Below are positions 52,761 through 64,000 of a DNA stretch of 64,000 bases, piece after piece (the stretch's first letter is position 1; each line of letters opens with the position of its first letter). The notes under the pieces were generated by a model. The model saw nothing but the letters and a program-made list of their open reading frames with translations. It did no database searches and was not told the DNA's origin. The stretch is from Pegoplata infirma (taxonomy: Eukaryota; Arthropoda; Insecta; Diptera; Anthomyiidae): NCBI GenBank assembly GCA_963921195.1, contig OY992537.1:175353021-175417020 (forward strand). Reading direction: 5' to 3'. The position numbers and the translations under genes were made by a program.

Positions 52761-53756
52761 TTAAAACAGTAGATTTTTAGATTTTGGTGTAAAGGAAAAC
52801 TGAGTATATGCTATGGGAAACCTTCCCTGTAAGTGGAGGGTATAAAAAGAAACAAAGTTTCTAGTATTATTTTTTTTCAAAAGTTTTGCATTGTATTAAT
52901 CCATTAGAGATAAAAGGGTTAATATCTATATCGTTTTTTGAAACAACTGATGTTTTTTTTATGAAACATAATTGTCCTTCATTTCTATGAATCAAGTTTT
53001 TTTTTTGGTTTCCACCACTTTCCAAAAAAAAAAAAAATATTCATACATAGAAATATGAAAAAATAAAAATGATTGCAAAAATTTTATGCATCCATACACA
53101 CACACACACACGTTCATTGTTGTTCATTGCAGTTGATTTAACATGACAGCCTACAGTGGTTTTGACTTCGCTTGTTTTTGGTTTTGTTTGTACAATAATT
53201 TCCCAGAATGTTCGTGCTTTAACTTTCAAATCATTTGGGTGATTAAAATAGGATTTCTTCTTTGGTGTAAAGCTTAAAGTTTTTGAAAATTGTGTTTTCC
53301 ATCATCCAAAAAATTTCTCATGGCGCCATTCATAAGCGATGAGTTGAAACGAATTAAATTGATTAAATTGATGTTATGAAATATATGTAGAAGAAGGAAA
53401 AAATCATTTTTGTTAGAAAAATTGGAAGAGAAACTTTCAACATTTAATTTTTTTTTGTTACTATAAACCATAAAAGTTTAAACTTTAAGGGGATTACATT
53501 AGAAAATATTAACAAAAAATTTTGCAAAGTATGTATTTACTAAACTTGGTAGATTATGGTATTATGGGGGATTTAAGTGCTGTTTAAGTAAAGCTAATAC
53601 GAGGGTGGTTTTAACAAATGTTTAAAACTAATGCACATTAGGGTGAAGCGAGTTTTTAACTTTTTTTAGATTTTTTAAATCGGCGGGGTCGGATTAGTAA
53701 CTTTTTTATGTCAATATTAACAAACAAAAATATTGAAAAATATTGGTAATGCACTC
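52761..53756. other. No gene seen
   Basis: AT-rich, with a (CA)n run at 53094-53112. 52800-52860 ends 'gtggagggtataaaaag', possibly a scrap of mini-me. Minus-strand frames 53041-53229 and 53274-53471 have no recognisable content. Confidence 0.45.
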
Positions 53757-53977
53757 AAAAAAGTAAAAACCTGGTAAAATTACAGAAAAATTTTTTAACT
53801 TTTTTTTGCTCCCTCCTATTTGACAAGAATTCCTTGTTATTTTACAAGCTTTTTATTGTAAATTATTGTAATTTATTGTAAAATTACACTTTTTACTTTT
53901 TACCAAAAAAATTGTAAATTTACAATTATTTTGACGCGATAATACTTACAAGGAGGTTTTGTGATTTTACTACACCA

Positions 53978-54483
53978 TTTCCAATTGTATTTCAGAAATT
54001 GTCAATTGTAATTTAGAAATTATCAATTGTTTTTCAGAAATAATCAATTGTATTTCAGAAACTAACCTTCGTAAAACAATTGAAAATTTCTGAAATACAA
54101 TTGATAAATTCTGAAATACAATTGATAATTTCTGAAATACAATTGATAATTTCTGAAATACAATTGATAATTTCTGAAATACAATTGATATTTTCTGAAA
54201 TACAAATTAAAAATTTCTGAAATACAATTGATAAATTCTGAAATACAATTAATAATTTCTGAAATACAATTGATAGTTTCTGAAATACAATTGATAATTT
54301 CTAAAATACAATTGGTAATTTCTGAAATACAATTGATAATATCTCAAATACAATTGATAACTTCTGAAATAATGATAATTTCTGAAATACAATTGATAAT
54401 TTTTGAAATACAATTGATAGTTTCTGAAATACAATTGAAAATTTCTGAAATACAATTGATAATTTCTGAAATACAATCGATAA
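53978..54483. repeat. 21-bp AATTG minisatellite
   Basis: Unit TTTCTGAAATACAATTGATAA, 21 bp, about 24 copies; the first four are inverted. Because 21 is a multiple of three, every frame without a stop in the unit stays open, giving repeated heptads (SEIQLII on plus, FRNYQLY on minus). These frames are artefacts of the repeat. Confidence 0.95.
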
Positions 54484-54601
54484 CACAGGGCAACACTTTT
54501 TTTTTGCCCGGGTTCTGATAGCTAGTTTTGGGTAATTGGGGTACGCTGCTTTCAAATCTGGCTATCGTTTTTGTGGATCAGCTCTAGTTTTCGAAATATA
54601 G

Positions 54602-54843
54602 CCCAGCAAAATTTTCTGTTCCAAATAATCGGTTCCAGAACGCATCAAACTACCCTGCAACCGGTTCTACTTAACATTCCAGAATCAATGATATTTGTTT
54701 GAAATTGTTCCGAAAGCAATCGTTTTTTAGAGCAAGTAGTTTTTTTGAAAAATACTTTTACATAGAAAATTTTGTTGTGATTACCGTAGAATATATTCAA
54801 GAGCCTATTGAACCAGGAATTTGTTCCAAAAAATTTTGCTGGG
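54602..54843. mobile_element. CCCAGCAAAA MITE (242 bp)
   Basis: Ends CCCAGCAAAATTTTCTGTTC and AAAAAATTTTGCTGGG, with 'ttccaaa' inside both. Flanks give no convincing duplication. A short relative of the shell at 11486-14965, judged by the ends. Frames here on both strands are shadows. Confidence 0.7.
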
Positions 54844-55788
54844 TTTTTGGGATGTTTGTGAGTCGACATTTACCAACACTAGTCGTAAATCCAAAAAGTA
54901 AATGACGATTTTAGGTATGTTGGATATGCTGATTCCAAAAATGCTCTTACTTTTGATGAGTCATATTTAGTTTTTGAGATATCGCTAAAATAAAATTTTT
55001 AATTTATGGCCTCTTTAATTTTGTCTGAATATTTATGCCCTTTTTAATAACTCAAAAACTAAAGCTGTCCAAAAAAAAACTAATACCAGTTTTGGAATCC
55101 TCGCATCCAATATAGATAAGTTCATGTTTAAAACTGAGGCTCTAAAATTAGTTTTGGAAATTATAGCCAAGCATAGTTGGTCAAAAACGCAATTTTTCGA
55201 CTCTTTAACAGCGATTTGCTCGCGAACGCGAGCTGATGGAAAAAATTGGATAACAGATTCAGAATCAGCACACTAAAGTCCATATAAATCAGTTGTCAAA
55301 GTTCAGGCAAATTGAAAAAGTTCAACTTTTGTCAACCTGTGTAATTTCTGAAATAAAATTGATAATATCTGAAATACAATTGGAAATGGTGCAGATTTTT
55401 GCTATCTCCTGTTTTACGAGAATTCCTAGTAAAAATTACGAACTTTTTAAATTTATAACTTTTTTGGCGAAAAAAAAACTAACAAGAACTTCTCGTAAAT
55501 TTACTAGATTTTTTTTTTTTTTAAATCTTGGAAATTTGTAAAATTAAAAAAAAAAAACTGTAAAATTACAAAAAACACTTAAATTTCGATCGCAAATTAT
55601 TTGGTAAAAAACTAGGAAAACTGTCAAATATTGGTAAAATGGGATTACTAGACTTTTTGTAGTAATTTGACAAGGTGTGTTTTTTGTCTGTGGGTTCTTT
55701 TTTGACTTGAAAATTGAAAAGTTCCGAACAAAAAATGGTGCTATTATGATTTTTTTTTTTTGTGAAATATTATTTAATATGACAGTGA

Positions 55789-58640
55789 TACAAAATTGAG
55801 TTTTCCGAATAGGAATAGGATGAAACCAAATGAAAATTGACATTTTCCATAACAAAACCCTCAAGGTTTTTGTTTAGTTTAGTGCGAGATTTTTTTTTAC
55901 AAGCATTTCAAGTTGGTTTTTGTGTATCGTGAACCTATATTCAAAATATGCCAACTCAAATTTGACCGAAATGAGTTTCCGATGGCAAATAGCTCCCCAA
56001 TGCATTACCCATCTGTGATAAAAATTTCAGAACAAAAAATTAATTTGTTGTCGTTTTACATCAATTTTTGTTATTCTGCTATCTCAAAGTACATATCGTC
56101 ACCTTAAATGCAAAACAACGTAACAACAAAAAAATCAAAATCGAGTTTTTGATTGATTATGATGCATTTGACTAAACTACATGTCTCTGGAAAATTTTGG
56201 AAGTCTAAGTTCAAAAATTGCGAATTTATTAACAATAAACAAAAAAACGTATCAGCAAGTGCATGGATTTCATAAACCAAAACAACGTAACATCAGTGTT
56301 ACACACACAATTTGTATGTAAACGCGCAAATATTAATATATTTCAATATATTTTTATATATTGAAAACGAATAAATATTTAAGACATTCACCATACAAAT
56401 TGAATAAATATTTCTGATAAAAAGTTACATAAAATTTTCAAAAAATTTATTTTATAAAATTTTCCAAAATTGTATAATTTTTTTTTAATTTGTCGTTTTT
56501 TAACCAAAAATTTTGTGTTTTAATTTAATAGGACCGTTCGATTACGTTACGACAATCTACTCTTTTTTACTATTTTTACTAGAGCTGGAAATTTGTAATA
56601 CAAAAAGTAAACAAAACTATCCAGTTGTAGTAAAAATAGTTTGAATTTTTGGTAATCGAATTGACATAATGTTTGGCCTTTTTAAAAAAGAACGTAGCTT
56701 CTATTTAAAATTAGTTTTATTTTTGATTTAATTGAATTTTAAAATGTCGTTTTTTCAACAGTAATTTCGTGGGGTATTTTTTTTTTTTTTTTGTAAATGA
56801 AAATAGCTAGATCCGCAGGTTTTACGAATCCTGTTTCAAATTCTGTGTTATTTACCAATACAATTGGAAAGTTTTTCCTAAGAATACAGAGAGTTTTTTT
56901 AAAAATGTATCGTTTCTTCCTAAAACTTTTCCTATACCAAAACCAATTTCAAGAACTTAAAAAAAATGCTAAAACTTCAAAATTTTCTTTCCAAAGCCAA
57001 CCCTTTAATTCTGAGGTAAAACTTTAAGTTAACAAAAAATCATACAGGGCCCGTTTTCTTATAAAGAAACCTTCGGGTTCTAAATATTTTTTTTAACCAA
57101 GTGAGATCAAAAACTTTAATTTGGATCTTTACTACAGCAAAATTCTTTAAATATGTTGATAAACCCTTACCTTTTATAAGAACTCTTAAGTATTTTATAA
57201 AATCTGAAAGATTTTATATAAAAAATGTTAAGTATAAAGGTTTTTTTAAAAATTTTTGAAGATCTCGAAGTTTTTTTTGAAAGATGCAAAGCAAATGCTT
57301 GAGTTTTGTTTTTGAAGATATTTACGATATTATTCCATATTCGCATTCATTTAAAATAGTTTATTTATTCGCTTTCTTCATACGTTAAACGTCAAATTTA
57401 AACGGCGTTTTATTTTGACAGATAAATTGTATAGGAAAAACGAAAAATGTATCTTGTTTTAATGAATGCGAATATGGTATTAAATCATTTAAAATGTTTA
57501 AGAACCAAAAACGAATGGAAAAAAATCATGTATGCTTAAATCTTTGTTGGCTTGTAAAAATGAATGGGGGTTTGGTTACATTGCACGCCTCTAGAAGCGA
57601 CTCCTAGGCAATTGTTTTGGCAAAAAAGTGGCGGTAAAGGGTAAAAAAGCACCAACGATTGCCTCGGGGTCGCTTCTAAGGAAGTTCAATGGAAAATTGA
57701 CCCCCATTAATTTTTAGAACCCAATATTTTTCCTAGCAGTTCTACTCCTTCTCGTTACTCCTGAAGGGAGCATCCATACAAAATGAAATTTTTATAAAAT
57801 TAACTTTCATCCCTCTAACTGTCTCAAGGATGCTTCTACACTGAAAAAAATTTCATGAATTTTCATAAAATTTAGTTAAATTTAACTAAAAAATTGGTTA
57901 TTTTCCTTACTATAAGGAAAATAAAGGCGGCAGCCAAAATTAGGCCAATTTTGGATGGTGCTGGCGGACGCAATATTTAAACCTCGAATTTTATTTTTGA
58001 TTTTAACTCATCTACACGAGTAAAAACAATCAACATGTTCTGAACGAAACTGTTTATCTAGAGTCAAAAGAGTGTTGGTACTTTGTACAAAAAAAAACGT
58101 ATTTTTTTTAATTTTTAACTTTAAAACAATGTGTTTTCGGACTAAAACAAGATATCGGTTTGTTGTTTTCTTTTTTTTTTAAATTATAAATCTATATAGT
58201 TTTCAAATGAAATTAGTTTAAAATAAATTTGAATAAATGCGGCTTTGCTATTAGCAAAAAACTGGAGCCGGATCGGTTAAAAAAATTTTTAAATTATAAA
58301 TTTTAAAATGGTTCTATCTCGGAAAGTATAAGAGATAACCACACCCCCTAAAGAGGTTTTTTAGGCCGCTACTAGCACATTGTCCGAATATATTTTTTTA
58401 AGAAATATGATAACAAACAAAAAAAATGGCAATTGTTTTAAGTGTTCGTATACAAAAGGTGCCATACTTTGGGGGGTTCTGCTGCCTCCCCCGTTCAACC
58501 GCTGGACTCCAACTTCCAAACTTAAGCTCGAAAATACGTTAGCTATAACCACTACAAATGTCATGGCTCTCGGTCCAATACTTACTGAATGGCTGAATTA
58601 TTTCCAAAAAATTAGCAATTTATTCAACTTTGTGATGTTA
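55789..58640. mobile_element. CAACAACCAAAATCGG-family copy, split
   Basis: 55789-55925 is the left arm ('gtgatacaaaattgagtttt', 'aaccctcaaggttttt'); the core resumes at about 58330-58640 ('cttaagctcgaaaatacgtt', 'ccaatacttactgaatggc'). Between them, 55925-56290 and 58600-58990 share inverted 'gcaaaacaacgtaaca' and 'aaaccaaaacaacgtaac' type blocks, so another foldback-like insert probably lies here, boundaries unresolved. 57540-57870 is foldback-arm-like. No gene. Confidence 0.5.
57540..57870. repeat. Foldback-arm-like subrepeat fragment
   Basis: 'gacccccattaatttttaga', 'ttctactccttctcgttact', 'agggagcatccatacaaaat' and 'ccctctaactgtctcaagga' follow the order of the ~175-bp foldback subrepeat, more diverged than the copies at 1-3757. 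Confidence 0.55.
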
Positions 58641-59309
58641 CGTCGTTTTGGTTTACAAAACACGATTCCACGAAAAACGTAACCCACATATCTCAAAAAA
58701 TATTAACAAAAACGACTTTTTTATTTCAGAAATGGATTTATCGCTGTTTTTTAAGCTAACACTTCACAAAAGTTTTTTATATTGCAAATATTTTTCATTT
58801 AATAACGTTTTTTGCTTCTCCTGTAAAATTCTAAAAAGTGTTGTTACGTTGTTTTGCATTTGTGGTGACGATATTTTTTTGGCGAAAATAAATGCCAACT
58901 CCCATTGTAAATTTCCAAAAATTTTTCAAAATTTTTTTAAAAAAAAATTATGCCATATATCTTATTGCAATTGTCACGCTGAACACGAATCTGGTAAATA
59001 TTTTGATATCTAATGACCAGTTTTCGAGATATTGCCATTTTGAAAATATCGGTAAATAGTGTTTGCAAAAAAAAAAATTGCTTATATATATGTAACTTTC
59101 AAACTATTTATCAGATTGAAACATTTTGGGTGGGGCGAATAAAGCCAATGACATAAGCTTTCAAAATAGCTAGTTTGGAGTGACACTTTTACAATACAGC
59201 GTGAGTTACAGAGTGCCAAAGTTGACCACTCCGAGATTAAAAAGCTTTTGGAGCTAGTAACTTTTAAATAATTTGCAAAGATTTTGGCATTTATTGAATA
59301 TAGTTCGAC

Positions 59310-59570
59310 GATATACAGAATATATACTATACATGTCCTACTTTAGGGGACCATGGTGCACTTATTGAACTTGTGGGGTCCAGCATGTAAACTTCAGCTC
59401 AAAATTACGTTAGATATAACCGTTACGAATTTCACTGTAATCGATCCAGTATTTACTAAATGCCAGAATCATTAAAAATAAACCAATGTGCACCGTTGCG
59501 TATGATTGTTATTGAAAGGCAATTACAAAATTTAGTATACGCCTCTTACAGTGCGTTGTCCCATATACAA
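59310..59570. mobile_element. CAACAACCAAAATCGG-family core fragment
   Basis: 'catgtcctactttaggggac', 'atataaccgttacgaatttc' and 'ccgttgcgtatgattgttat' match 43455-43660. Arms are absent. Confidence 0.7.
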
Positions 59571-59596
59571 AAAACAAAAATAAGGTCATGGTCTTA

Positions 59597-59730
59597 AGGC
59601 CTATACACACCTGAGGATAAATCTCGTTCGAACAAGATTTCGATCATATGGTCTGTATCATTTTATACACAACCATATGGTCGAAATCTCGTTCGAGCGA
59701 GATTTCACCTCAGGTGTGAAATGGGTATTA
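59597..59730. mobile_element. Short palindromic MITE
   Basis: 'cacacctgaggataaatctc' plus 'gttcgaacaagatttcgatc' and 'atatggt' at 59612-59660 pair with 'accatatggtcgaaatctcg' and 'gagatttcacctcaggtgtg' at 59672-59719. Outer bases TAAGGCCTATA and TGGGTATTA are weakly inverted. Confidence 0.7.
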
Positions 59731-60039
59731 GAGGTGCAAAAAGTTTCTATTGGTATCAAAATGACTCCATAAAATTTTCGTGAAAATCAAAAATTGCCTT
59801 ACCCTCCCTTCAGCTAGTATTCTTAATGCCTCCCCCGAAGTCGCATAAAAATCAAAAAATCTATACTATGCGAGTACAAAGGTCGCATCGATTTAAATTA
59901 TTTTGAGCTGAATGGGGTCCATAAAGTTTCTAATGGGAGTCAAAATTACGCCATAATAATTTCGTGCAAATCATCGTATTCTCGCATCGCGGTTGAAGTA
60001 TGGCTTGTTTGGGATTTTTACTTAATCAGGGATGTGAGT

Positions 60040-62178
60040 GCCCAAAGTGTTATATACCCTCCACTCTAGTGATAGAGGGTATATGAGGAGTTCCGTCTAA
60101 GACTTAAATTTTGAAGTAAAAAAGATGTCATTTTTGTTTTGATGCACATCGATGAAAGTTGGCATAAATATTAGAAGCTATTTAAGAATAAGAAATTCGT
60201 TCGCGTCAATTAAATCGCGCAAGGGGGTCAAAAGTTATGGCGGTTTTAAGATTTAGCGGTTTTAAAAATCTTAAAAATATTTTAAAGATTTTTTTTCTAC
60301 ACATTTGTTGCATGCGTTATTAAAACATGCCAGGATAGATTATTTCTTCTAAAATATATAATATAAATTTAACCCTTTAATGACCAAACGATTAAAAAAA
60401 AATATCTAAGTACCTAAAATCGCGATTAATTCGCGGTAAAAGAAAAGTTTCACAATTTTTTATAACATATTTAGGCAATGCGCGTTGGTATTACTGAAAA
60501 AATTACGGAAAATCGTATCATTGTACCAGTAGTTAAAAAAAAATCGGTGATGCTTTTTTATAACAAGAAAATTTAATATGGTCCAAAAAATCTATAATCA
60601 TCAAAATTTTTTAACCCGCCTCTGATTTTATGATGACACATCAAGTGGGCTTTCATTTAAAAAAAAAAAATCATACAATTTCGTGTAAAGCCTTGGATGT
60701 GCCAGATCAAAACAGGTTCAGATAAAATCATCGCGCTTTCCGCTCAGAATGGCTTAAAGTAACAAGTCAAAAATCAAATCAGTTCTACTCGTTAAGGCAC
60801 GTCTTTTGGTGTATTAAACTGAACATGATGCATTAATTGATAATTAAAAAAAATAGGAAACAGATTTGAAAATATCGCACAATTTTCAAAAATAGCATAA
60901 AATTTTTGCAATTTATTTTTTATAAACCCGCCAGTGATTTTTTTATGTAAACTCTTTACGCAAGAGTCCACCAAATTTCTAATGAAACCGCGAATGTGCC
61001 TCGCGAAAAACTGGTATTTTAAAAAAATTACGGTTTTTTCTTTCGAACTTTGATCTTCTGAAACTCCTTAACTATTCGTGGCACATTAACGGGATTAATT
61101 CCAAAATGCTAAGAATTACAACACCTACCAACTCTAGTTCAACTTTTTTAATTTTATAGAGGGGGCCGAAATCCCTGATCAAAAAACCTCGAAAATTTAA
61201 AAACTCTTAATTTTTGTTTTCAAAATTTAACCGTCTTATAACTTCTTACCAAGCGATGAAGCATCTATCAAAATAACATTAAAATAATCTCTTATATGTA
61301 CTGACTTTGTGTTATGCCGGAAAAGATTGAAATATAAGGAGAACTTAAAAAAAAAAAAGCGAAAGAAGGTAAAAACTATGGATTATTTCAAGCCATTTTT
61401 ATCGATTTTTCAATTTTAACCCTCTGTAACTTTTACGGATAAAGTGGGGTAATCCTTAAACATTGCTCAGTGATGGTTCAAGGTCTTGTTTACACAAGTG
61501 CATTTGCAGTTTTTCTAAATTCCAAAAACTACCGGTTTTTTTAAACATTTATTTCAGTTTCACTGAGTTAAAATTTAAAAAAGATTTTGTGATATATAAG
61601 TTTGTCATGCCGGTTGTAACACCTCGAAATATTGATCTAGAACCCCATAAAGTATATATATTCTTGATCCTCAATCGATTTTAAGACGATCTAGCGATGT
61701 CCGTCTGTCTGTCTGTTGAAAACAGACTGAAGTTTGGCATATATGTTGGGCATTTACCTGGTCAGGTTGCTATTGCAATCCAGCAAAATCGGTCAAGTGG
61801 TTCAAAAGTTATGAGCAAAAGACTGAATTTCGGCAAGGGTTTTTCGTGAATTTATGAAATAAAAAATGTTTTAAAAATATTGGTAAGTCACAAAATTATT
61901 TTATAACGTAATTTTTTCACTCAAAAATATTTTTACACTAAAACAAACAAAAAATACACTCAAAAAAAATTTACAATCAAAAAAATTTTACACTAAAAAA
62001 AAATGTGGTAAATTATTTTTTTTTTCAAAAATTACTAAAAAAAAATTTTTTTACACAAAATAAAATATTTCTAATCAAAAATTTTTTTTTTTTCACGCTA
62101 GAAAATTTACTGTCACTTAAAAAGTGCATGTGGAAGGCATTCATATATTCGGCCAAGTCGAATTTAACTTTTCTACGT
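60040..62178 (+). mobile_element. mini-me/DINE pieces, split or two fragments
   Basis: 60045-60095 has the opening hairpin ('taccctccactctagtgata' then 'gagggtata'). 61596-61830 has 'ttgtaacacctcgaaatatt', 'ccccataaagtatatatatt' and the (GTCY)n tract 'gatgtccgtctgtctgtctg'. 62135-62178 resembles a decayed 3' end ('ttcggccaagtcgaatttaa'). 60110-61590 between them is AT-rich sequence with no recognised element. Confidence 0.55.
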
Positions 62179-62214
62179 GTATTTCATTAATTTTTTTTAC
62201 CAAATTTTATGTCT

Positions 62215-62590
62215 TTCATCAAATCCTTTTTGTTTCATCAAAAACCTGCCCCTGGTTGTACCCTTGAAATTACTTACGTCAGCTATTACCAGCACTGCAG
62301 TCGGTCCAGTATTTACTGAATTGCCGAATTATGAAATGAACACTGTGCACCGTTGCGTATGATTGTTATTTAAATTGTTAATTAAATAATAACGTATACG
62401 CCTCTTATACACCTTTAAAGCAATTATAATTATAAAATTAGCTCACCAACTTCAAATGCGTGTAAAAAAAATGTAGCACTAAACTTAAAATAGCCTTGAG
62501 GATTTTGTTATGGAAAAGGTCAACTTTCCTTTGCTTATGGTTCCATCCCATTCCTATTTTGGTTGCTGCACTTGGTTAATATAAGAGTAT
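62215..62590. mobile_element. CAACAACCAAAATCGG-family right half
   Basis: Core 'ccagtatttactgaattgcc' and 'ccgttgcgtatgattgttat', then the right arm 'ccttgaggattttgttatgg', 'aaggtcaactttcctttgct' and end 'ttggttgctgcacttg'. Its left half is missing. It could be the other end of the 55789 copy. Confidence 0.7.
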
Positions 62591-63361
62591 CAAGGTGTTT
62601 TGACCTTTAGAACTGTTTAAATATTGCCCCGTTGTTAATCATTGCAAAATATACTCCTTAGCTAAGCATATAAAGTGGTTTTAAGCTAATCATAGATACA
62701 GTTTCGACAAAAACATCACTTATATAAAACAAAAACCCACTTACAAATCTGTGCACATCTGTATAGAAACCACAGTGTAAATCATATTACAATTGTACAA
62801 TTTTGTAAAACTCTTATCCTCTTTTGCATATCATCAACAGCATCATTCACACTGTAGGCTTCATACATTTTCAATTTATTTTACATATTTTCACCATAGT
62901 TTTAACAAAATAGAAAATAAAATTGAAAATCTATTCACATTAACCTTGTTGTTTGGTTGCATGGTTGGTTGAACGAATGAATGGTTGGTATTCGTTTATT
63001 TGTTGTTATAACAAAAAAATGCAAAAAAAAAACAAAACGAACAAAAATTCCAATAAAAAAAAAATTCAAGATTGATTTTATGTTTCAACCAGCATTTAAG
63101 CTGGGGATATTCTATAGAGGCGTCAACAGTGTTGCATTGAAGTGTCATCATGAACATTACTAGCATGCACACATACTAACTATATCAAATCCATATATTT
63201 TACATACATATACGTATCGTACTCACACATAGCACACAATAGCACTGTTATCATCAACATATTTACTTTTTAACATAATATGATTGCGGCATATTAACTC
63301 TATGTTGCGTTTGTAACACATTGGTAGATTTTAATTTTTGGATAATTTTAAGTTGTCTACA
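62591..63361. other. No gene seen
   Basis: AT-rich, with ACATAC-type simple sequence near 63165-63240 and 'ggttggttgaacgaatgaat' near 62960. No paired ends. Confidence 0.45.
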
Positions 63362-63862
63362 CACAAAAAAAAACTCGTCAAATAACTAGAAAAAGTCTCG
63401 TAATCCCATTTTACCAATATTTGACAGTTTTCCTTGTTTTTTAACAAAAAATTTTCGATTGAAATTTACATTTTTTTTGGTAATTTTACAAATTTCCAAG
63501 ATTTTTTTACAAAAAAATCTAGTAAATTCACAAGATTTCCTGTAAGTTTTATTGAGACAAAAAAAGTTGTAAATTTAAAATTTTATTGTCAAAAATCTTG
63601 TAAAATTACTAAAAAGCTCGTAATATTTAATAGGAATTCTCGTAAAATGGGAGGTAGCAAAAACTTTAGTAAAAACACGTAACCTCCTGTAAGTCTTTTT
63701 GCACCAAAAAATTTGTAAATTTACAATTTTTTTGGTAAAAAGCTTGTAAAGTTACAAAATTATTGCTAAAATTACAAGTAATTGTTGTCAAATAGGAGTT
63801 AGCTAAAAAAAAGTTACAAACTTTTCTTGGCGTTTTACAAGTTTTTTTTTTTTTTTTTAATT
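63362..63862. mobile_element. Compact TIR element, family of 53757-55690
   Basis: Left 'actcgtcaaataactagaaa' and right 'agttacaaacttttcttggc' halves match the two arms at 53757 and 55392-55690 in reverse orientation, without the nested insert. Many 'ttgtaaattta' boxes. 'attctcgtaaaatgggaggt' marks the empty site of 53973-55391. Confidence 0.65.
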
Positions 63863-64000
63863 TAGCAATGACCTGAAATTCAACTTCCTCCTTGTCTGTC
63901 GAAATTTCCGTAAAGTGTAAACAATAAGAGATTGAATTTATATGGAATACGTGTATATAAAATAGTTCCAACAACCGTTTCGTTGTAACATCCGATTTTG

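Larger units (their letters stand above)
53973..55391. mobile_element. CACCATTTCC-ended element whose arms are minisatellite
   Basis: Ends CACCATTTCCAATTGTATTT and AAATACAATTGGAAATGGTG. The left end is followed by units in one orientation (53978-54062) and then the main array in the other (54071-54483); single units close the right end. The paralogue at about 63640-63670 reads through the site without it. The target duplication is unclear. Confidence 0.75.
53757..55690. mobile_element. CACTCAAAAAA-ended TIR element with nested insert
   Basis: Left arm 53757-53972 ('tggtaaaattacag', 'ctcctatttgacaagaattc', 'gtaaatttacaattattttg') and right arm 55392-55690 ('cgagaattcctagtaaaaat', 'actagactttttgtagtaat') match, in reverse orientation, the compact element at 63362-63862. 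The nested element 53973-55391 separates the arms. Confidence 0.7.

Noticed and set aside
54228..54518. Open frame with SEIQLII heptads (and FRNYQLY on the minus strand, 54249-54476)
   Set aside because: The 21-bp tandem unit is a multiple of three, so frames stay open automatically on both strands; no start context or conservation.
58380..59013. Overlapping plus-strand frames of 100 and 121 codons
   Set aside because: They cross a transposon core and an adjoining AT-rich insert; the other family copies do not keep the frames.
63666..63974. Minus-strand open frame of 102 codons at the window end
   Set aside because: It runs over the arm of a TIR element present elsewhere in the window without that frame.

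Overview
The window looks like transposon-packed intergenic (or giant-intron) DNA from an insect, most likely a calyptrate or related fly. It is very AT-rich and no host exon could be recognised. The supported coding sequence is all broken mobile-element sequence: three damaged copies of one EN-RT-RNase H non-LTR retrotransposon, an RNase H scrap of a second family, a 5'-truncated LINE, and relics of one protein inside two foldback elements. The fly call rests on abundant mini-me/DINE-type repeats with (GTCY)n tracts, retroelement 3' ends in CCTAACCTAACC, and the overall TE complement. It is inference.

Layout. 1-3.8 kb: foldback-type repeats, including an intact 3.0-kb foldback with an 8-bp target duplication and a relic ORF in its core. 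4.5-7.0 kb: a hAT-like unit carrying about 41 copies of a self-complementary 35-bp minisatellite. 7.9-18.9 kb: one dead retrotransposon split by a deep nest of insertions (a palindromic hAT; a concentric set of five or more elements; a second foldback; a small MITE). 19.6-25.1 kb: TIR elements, a hAT rich in ATTAATCG, a MITE holding tRNA-like modules, and a LINE scrap. 25.4-36.4 kb: palindromes, a CCGG-type hAT, mini-me fragments and another onion of nested elements. 36.4-46.6 kb: three hATs with perfect 8-bp duplications, two of them bearing AATTG-core minisatellites, plus an RNase H remnant. 46.6-52.8 kb: the most complete retrotransposon copy (ORF1, EN, partial RT, RNase H, tail) lying in degenerate 35-bp repeats and itself hit by two hATs. 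53-64 kb: TIR elements with internal minisatellites and fragments of families seen earlier.

Nothing here works together as a pathway. The value of the window is as a stratigraphic record. Many insertions can be ordered in time because target duplications, paralogous empty sites, or the opposite arm of a palindrome preserve the pre-insertion sequence. The best candidate for something undescribed is the foldback family at 761-3757 and 15434-17819: fixed ends TARGGGTGGGATAG, 8-bp duplications, roughly 175-bp subrepeats in the arms, and the same protein relic in the same place in both copies.
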